This document shows, piece after piece, positions 60,351 through 64,000 of a stretch of DNA of 64,000 bases (position 1 is the stretch's first letter; each line of letters starts with the position of its first letter). The translations under genes were made by a program, and so were the position numbers. This DNA comes from Microlunatus sp. Gsoil 973 (lineage in GTDB: Bacteria > Actinomycetota > Actinomycetes > Propionibacteriales > Propionibacteriaceae). The DNA lies in NCBI RefSeq assembly GCF_009707365.1, contig NZ_CP046122.1, positions 1,550,001 to 1,614,000 on the forward strand, given 5' to 3'. Below the pieces are notes generated by a model. The model worked only from the letters and a program-made list of their open reading frames with translations, ran no database searches and was not told where the DNA came from.

Positions 60351-60968
60351 TCAGCGGTCGGAGTCGTTCCCCTTCTCGGTGTTCTGGTCGGTGTGCCGGC
60401 TCGGGTCGGTCCGCTGCTCGTCCCGGTCGCCGAGGGAGGACTCCCCGAGCACCGAACCCTGCGACGTACCGTACGGCGGCCACGGTGCAGTCTCGTGGTC
60501 GGGCTTTTGTTCCTCGTCGGCCGGCGGGGTGAAGTCCGGGCCGGAACCCGGCGTGTACTCCTGGATCGGGGCGCCGCCGGCCATTCCGCTGGCGAGACCG
60601 GCCGCATCCTGGTCCTCGCCCTGACCGATGCCCTGGTCGAACTCGCCGGCAGGCTGGCCGGGAGTCGGGTTGCCGGCCCGATAAGAGGCCAACGACGCGT
60701 CCTCCTCGCCTTCGCCGACGACGCGGCCGACGGCCTGTTTCAGCATCGTCACCCGGTTGCCGGGTGCGGTCTCCAAGACGATCTGCTTCTCACCGACGGC
60801 GATCACCGTCGCGTAGATACCGGTCGTGGTCACCACCCGCGCACCCGGCGCGATGGCGTTCATCATCTGCACCTGCTGCTGCTGACGCTTGCGCTGCGGG
60901 CGCATGATCAGGAAGTAGAAGGCGATGATCATCACGACGATCAAGACGATCGATCCGTACGATCCCAT
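60351..60968 (-). CDS. yajC: Preprotein translocase subunit YajC
   Basis: YajC is the small partner of SecDF. Of 205 aa, only the first about 95 match the family. One membrane helix, [20 protein letters not shown], is followed by [22 protein letters not shown] and [20 protein letters not shown]. The remaining 110 residues are acidic, Gly/Gln/Pro-rich and disordered, which makes it about twice the usual size. Confidence 0.9.
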   Translation of the reverse strand: MGSYGSIVLIVVMIIAFYFLIMRPQRKRQQQQVQMMNAIAPGARVVTTTGIYATVIAVGEKQIVLETAPGNRVTMLKQAVGRVVGEGEEDASLASYRAGNPTPGQPAGEFDQGIGQGEDQDAAGLASGMAGGAPIQEYTPGSGPDFTPPADEEQKPDHETAPWPPYGTSQGSVLGESSLGDRDEQRTDPSRHTDQNTEKGNDSDR

Positions 60969-61111
60969 TGAGTTTCACGTCCTCTTCGATCGGCGCCACA
61001 GGCGCCGTTGTTCGGCGGCAGGCCGCATCCGGGCCCCGACCGCCGTACTCTACCCAGGAACTCAGCGAAACCCAGCTTCGCCGGGCGGCTCCGGCCGGGT
61101 TTCCGCCTCGG

Positions 61112-62262
61112 TCAGCCATCCTCCTCGCCGGCACCGAACAGGTCCGGCTCGACGTCGCTACCCCTACCGGGGACCGGATGAGAGGCGCCCGGGCGGGGGT
61201 GAGCCCGAGGTGCCGCCATCCGGCGTCGGTAGCCACCCGGCCGCGGGGTGTCCGCATCAAGAAGCCCAGCCGGACCAGGAACGGCTCGGCCACCTCCTCC
61301 ACCGTCTCGGTCTCCTCGCCGACCGAGATCGCCAGTGTGCCCAGGCCGACGGGGCCGCCGCCGAACCTGGTGCAGATCGACTCCAGCACCGACCGGTCCA
61401 GCCGGTCAAGCCCCAGCGCGTCCACCTCGTACAGATCCAGGGCGGCCCGAGCGACCGCAGCGGTGATCCGGCCGTCGGCACGCACCTGGGCGTAGTCGCG
61501 GACGCGGCGCAACAACCGGTTGGCGATGCGCGGCGTGCCCCGGGACCGGCCGGCGATCTCAGCGGCCCCGGACGGATCCAGCTCTGCGCTGATCAGCCCC
61601 GCCGAACGGTGCACGATGTGTTCCAGGTCGGCCGGGTCGTAGAAGTCGAGCTGCGCGGTGAAGCCGAACCGGTCGCGCAGCGGGCTGGGCAGCAGGCCGG
61701 CTCGGGTGGTCGCCCCGACCAGGGTGAACCGTGGAATGTCCAACGGGATCGCCGTGGCGCCCGGCCCCTTCCCGACCACGACGTCGACCCGGAAGTCCTC
61801 CATTGCCAGATAGAGCATCTCCTCGGCCGGACGGGACATCCGGTGGATCTCATCGAGGAAGAACACCTCGCCCTCGGTCAACCCGGACAGGATCGCCGCC
61901 AGGTCGCCGGCGTGCTGGATCGCCGGACCGCTGGAGATGCGCAGCGGCGCGCCCATCTCGGCAGCGATGATGCCCGCCAACGTCGTCTTGCCCAGCCCGG
62001 GAGGCCCGGACAGCAGGACGTGGTCGGGCACCGCTCCCCTCGCCCGGGCGGCCTCGAGCACCAGCCCGAGCTGGTCGCTGACCCGGCGCTGGCCCTCGAA
62101 TTCGGCCAACCGGGTCGGCCGCAGTGCCGACTCGGCGGCGGACTCGCCGGGGTCGGCCTGCGGGTCGACAAGATCGATTCCCGGATCGAAGCGGGTCTCG
62201 AAACCGGGATCGTTGCGGAGGTCGTCGGGTTCAGGCATCGCCCCCATCATTCCCGATCCCAT
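61112..62262 (-). CDS. ruvB: Holliday junction ATPase RuvB, C-terminal frameshift
   Basis: RuvB is the branch-migration motor, acting as a hexamer with RuvA. It has [19 protein letters not shown] (Walker A), [20 protein letters not shown] (Walker B), sensor 1 in [20 protein letters not shown] and a C-terminal winged helix ([16 protein letters not shown]). After LTPARA a missing base near 61183-61199 shifts the frame. The uncorrected ORF would run to 60790 across yajC. In the other frame the expected tail [20 protein letters not shown] ends at TGA 61112. This is probably a sequence error. ATG 62262 is chosen; ATG 62238 is an alternative. Confidence 0.88.
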
Positions 62263-62275
62263 CTCAGATCGCCGG

Positions 62276-62890
62276 TCACGGTTTGGCGAGCGTCTGCAGC
62301 GCGGCGCGCATCAGCACCGCGACGCCGACCGACGGGTCGTCCTCGGCAAGATTCTCGACCCGGTCGCAGGCGGCCTCCGCATCCTTGGCCGACCAGCCGA
62401 GTCCCTGCAGACCCTGGCTGACCTGTTCCCGCCATTCCGCGGACTGGGTCGTGGTCGGGCCGTTGCCGGCCGTGGGCTGCTCCGACAGCACGGCGTTGAC
62501 CTTGTCCTTCAGTTCGATGACGATCCGCTGGGCACCCTTCCGGCCGACACCCGGGACCTTGGTCAAGGCGACGAGGTTCTCGGTGGCGATCGCCTGCCGG
62601 AGATCGTCGGGCGTCAGTACGGCCAGGGCGGCCTGGGCGAGTTTCGGGCCGACCCCGGACGCCGTCATCAGCAGCTCGAAGAAGTCGCGCTCCTCGGCGG
62701 TGCCGAAGCCGTACAGGGTGAGCGAATCCTCGCGGACCACGAGGGAGGTGGACAGCGTTGCCTGCTGACCGCGCCGCAGTTCGGCGGTGGTGTTGGGGCC
62801 GCACAGCGTCTTGATCCCGACTCCTCCGACGTCGATCACAGCCCAGGTGGCCCCGACCGCGCTGACGGTCCCGGTCAGTTGCGCGATCAC
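62276..62890 (-). CDS. ruvA: Holliday junction DNA-binding protein RuvA
   Basis: RuvA binds four-way junctions and recruits RuvB. The 204-aa protein has an N-terminal OB fold ([20 protein letters not shown]), two helix-hairpin-helix motifs ([30 protein letters not shown]) and a C-terminal RuvB-binding domain with ALQGLGW-like [18 protein letters not shown]. Its ATG overlaps the ruvC stop. Confidence 0.94.
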   Translation of the reverse strand: MIAQLTGTVSAVGATWAVIDVGGVGIKTLCGPNTTAELRRGQQATLSTSLVVREDSLTLYGFGTAEERDFFELLMTASGVGPKLAQAALAVLTPDDLRQAIATENLVALTKVPGVGRKGAQRIVIELKDKVNAVLSEQPTAGNGPTTTQSAEWREQVSQGLQGLGWSAKDAEAACDRVENLAEDDPSVGVAVLMRAALQTLAKP

Positions 62891-63483
62891 GCGTGCGTTC
62901 TCCTCGTTCCGTCGGCTTGTGAGGTCTGCTTGCGGGCCTGGGCGTACGCCGCACGCTGCCGGGATGCGAGCCGTGCGGCGCCGTCCGCGGCGCGAGTGAT
63001 CCGATCGGAGGCCGCACCGCGCCAGAGGTGACAGATCGCCAGGGCGAGAGCGTCGGCCGCGTCCGCGGGTTTCGGCGTGGTCTCCAGCCGCAGAATGCGG
63101 GTCACCATCGCGCCGACCTGGGCCTTGTCGGCGCGCCCGGACCCGGTGATGGCCGCCTTGACCTCGCTCGGCGTGTGCAGCGCCACCGGCAGCTGGTGCC
63201 TGGCGGCGACCAACATCGCGACGCCGGCCGCCTGGGCGGTGCCCATCACGGTCTGCACGTTGTGCTGGGAGAACACCCGCTCCACGGCGATGACGTCGGG
63301 CTGGTGTTCAGTGACCCAGTGCTCGAAGGCGGTCTCCAGCCTCAGCAGTCGCTGAGCGACCTCGAGGGTGGTGTCGGTGCGGACCACATCCACCGCAACC
63401 AGGGCAGGATTCCGGCCGACGGACCCGTCGACGACACCGAAACCGCACCGGGTCAGCCCGGGGTCGATGCCCAGGACACGCAC
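62887..63483 (-). CDS. ruvC: Holliday junction resolvase RuvC
   Basis: RuvC cleaves Holliday junctions symmetrically. The 198-aa protein starts at GTG 63483 after AGGAGG and begins [20 protein letters not shown] with catalytic Asp. It has [20 protein letters not shown] (Glu) and the final acids in [19 protein letters not shown] basic tail follows. It heads the ruvCAB operon, and a LexA box lies 22 bases upstream, indicating SOS induction. Confidence 0.94.
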   Translation of the reverse strand: MRVLGIDPGLTRCGFGVVDGSVGRNPALVAVDVVRTDTTLEVAQRLLRLETAFEHWVTEHQPDVIAVERVFSQHNVQTVMGTAQAAGVAMLVAARHQLPVALHTPSEVKAAITGSGRADKAQVGAMVTRILRLETTPKPADAADALALAICHLWRGAASDRITRAADGAARLASRQRAAYAQARKQTSQADGTRRTHA

Positions 63484-63504
63484 GCGACCTCCTGACGACG
63501 CGAT

Positions 63505-63520
63505 CCGAACAGATGTTCGC
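63505..63520 (-). promoter_or_regulatory. LexA (SOS) box upstream of ruvC
   Basis: CCGAACAGATGTTCGC has the perfect CGAAC-N4-GTTCG core of the actinobacterial SOS box. It lies 22-37 bases upstream of the ruvC GTG, in position to control ruvCAB. Confidence 0.85.
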
Positions 63521-63675
63521 ACGCTATCCCAGCCCGGCCCGCCGTCGGCCCCATCCGGCCTCGGCGTGTCGGCGGATGACGGCGCGTGCCGTGCATTCCT
63601 GCCGTCCAGAACGTGCCGAGAGCCCTCGGGGCGTCACCGGCGGTCGTCCGGACGGCCGATGTTCACGTTTTGGGG

Positions 63676-64000
<325 letters not shown>

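Noticed and set aside
60790-61111. A 490-residue RuvB extending across the start of yajC
   Set aside because: The extra residues result from a frameshift. The expected C-terminus ([10 protein letters not shown]) is in the neighbouring frame and ends at 61112.

Overview
The window is high-GC DNA with the gene content and order of an actinobacterium, probably Propionibacteriales (Microlunatus-like; this is inferred from gene families and order, no rRNA is present). Supporting signs are the ruvC-ruvA-ruvB-yajC-secD-secF-apt-relA-hisS order, an ANTAR protein, an F420-type nitroreductase-family protein, a resuscitation-promoting factor, actinobacterial LexA boxes and several apparently leaderless transcripts. 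No tRNA, rRNA, CRISPR array, prophage or transposase was seen.

Layout. 22-11937 is accessory: PurN; a decayed aminoglycoside-phosphotransferase-like gene; small SRPBCC, membrane and nucleotidyltransferase genes; a NarL-type regulator divergent from an ANTAR protein; an F420-type protein; adenosine deaminase; a plus-strand run of glycosyltransferase, NAD(P)-binding protein and two carboxymuconolactone-decarboxylase-like genes facing an OhrR-like MarR regulator; and an alpha/beta hydrolase. 11910-16720 holds DAHP synthase behind an aromatic-residue leader peptide, an SDR, a 2-keto-4-pentenoate hydratase-like enzyme and an Rpf-like muralytic enzyme behind a structured leader. 16891-27559 holds a HAD hydrolase, a POT peptide transporter, a stand-alone LigD polymerase domain, a methyltransferase, a 2-hydroxyacid dehydrogenase, a PrsW-type protease, a GH106-like glycosidase and a UMP-kinase-like gene. 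The last is divergent from a ThrRS lacking its N-terminal editing domains, which sits behind a Thr-rich leader peptide and terminator. 29118-33031 has a lipoprotein, a two-component system, an 18-bp tandem repeat and a methyltransferase.

33439-41507 carries the SOS mutasome genes imuA', imuB and dnaE2, with a flavodoxin/DUF4389/lipoprotein block on the other strand between imuB and imuA'. LexA boxes lie upstream of imuB, imuA' and ruvC. 41605-44010 has an overlapping MerR-thioredoxin pair under a MerR-type promoter and pdxS-pdxT (pyridoxal phosphate synthesis). 44125-49392 is a peptide/nickel-type ABC transporter operon whose binding protein and first permease are frameshifted. 49643 to the right edge is the conserved core block: hisS, an MBL-fold hydrolase, a DUF349 protein, relA, a K+ channel, apt, secF-secD-yajC, ruvB-ruvA-ruvC and the 3' end of argG.

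The most unusual content is regulatory RNA and repeats. There are two candidate ribosome-mediated attenuators, both apparently leaderless (Thr leader before the ThrRS paralog; Phe/Trp/Tyr leader before DAHP synthase). There is also a switch-like leader before the rpf gene, a hexaloop hairpin before the ANTAR gene, a three-copy two-hairpin intergenic repeat, and a two-copy 74-bp palindromic-ended repeat. Single-base frameshifts in several genes, including the C-terminus of ruvB, suggest that some are sequence errors.
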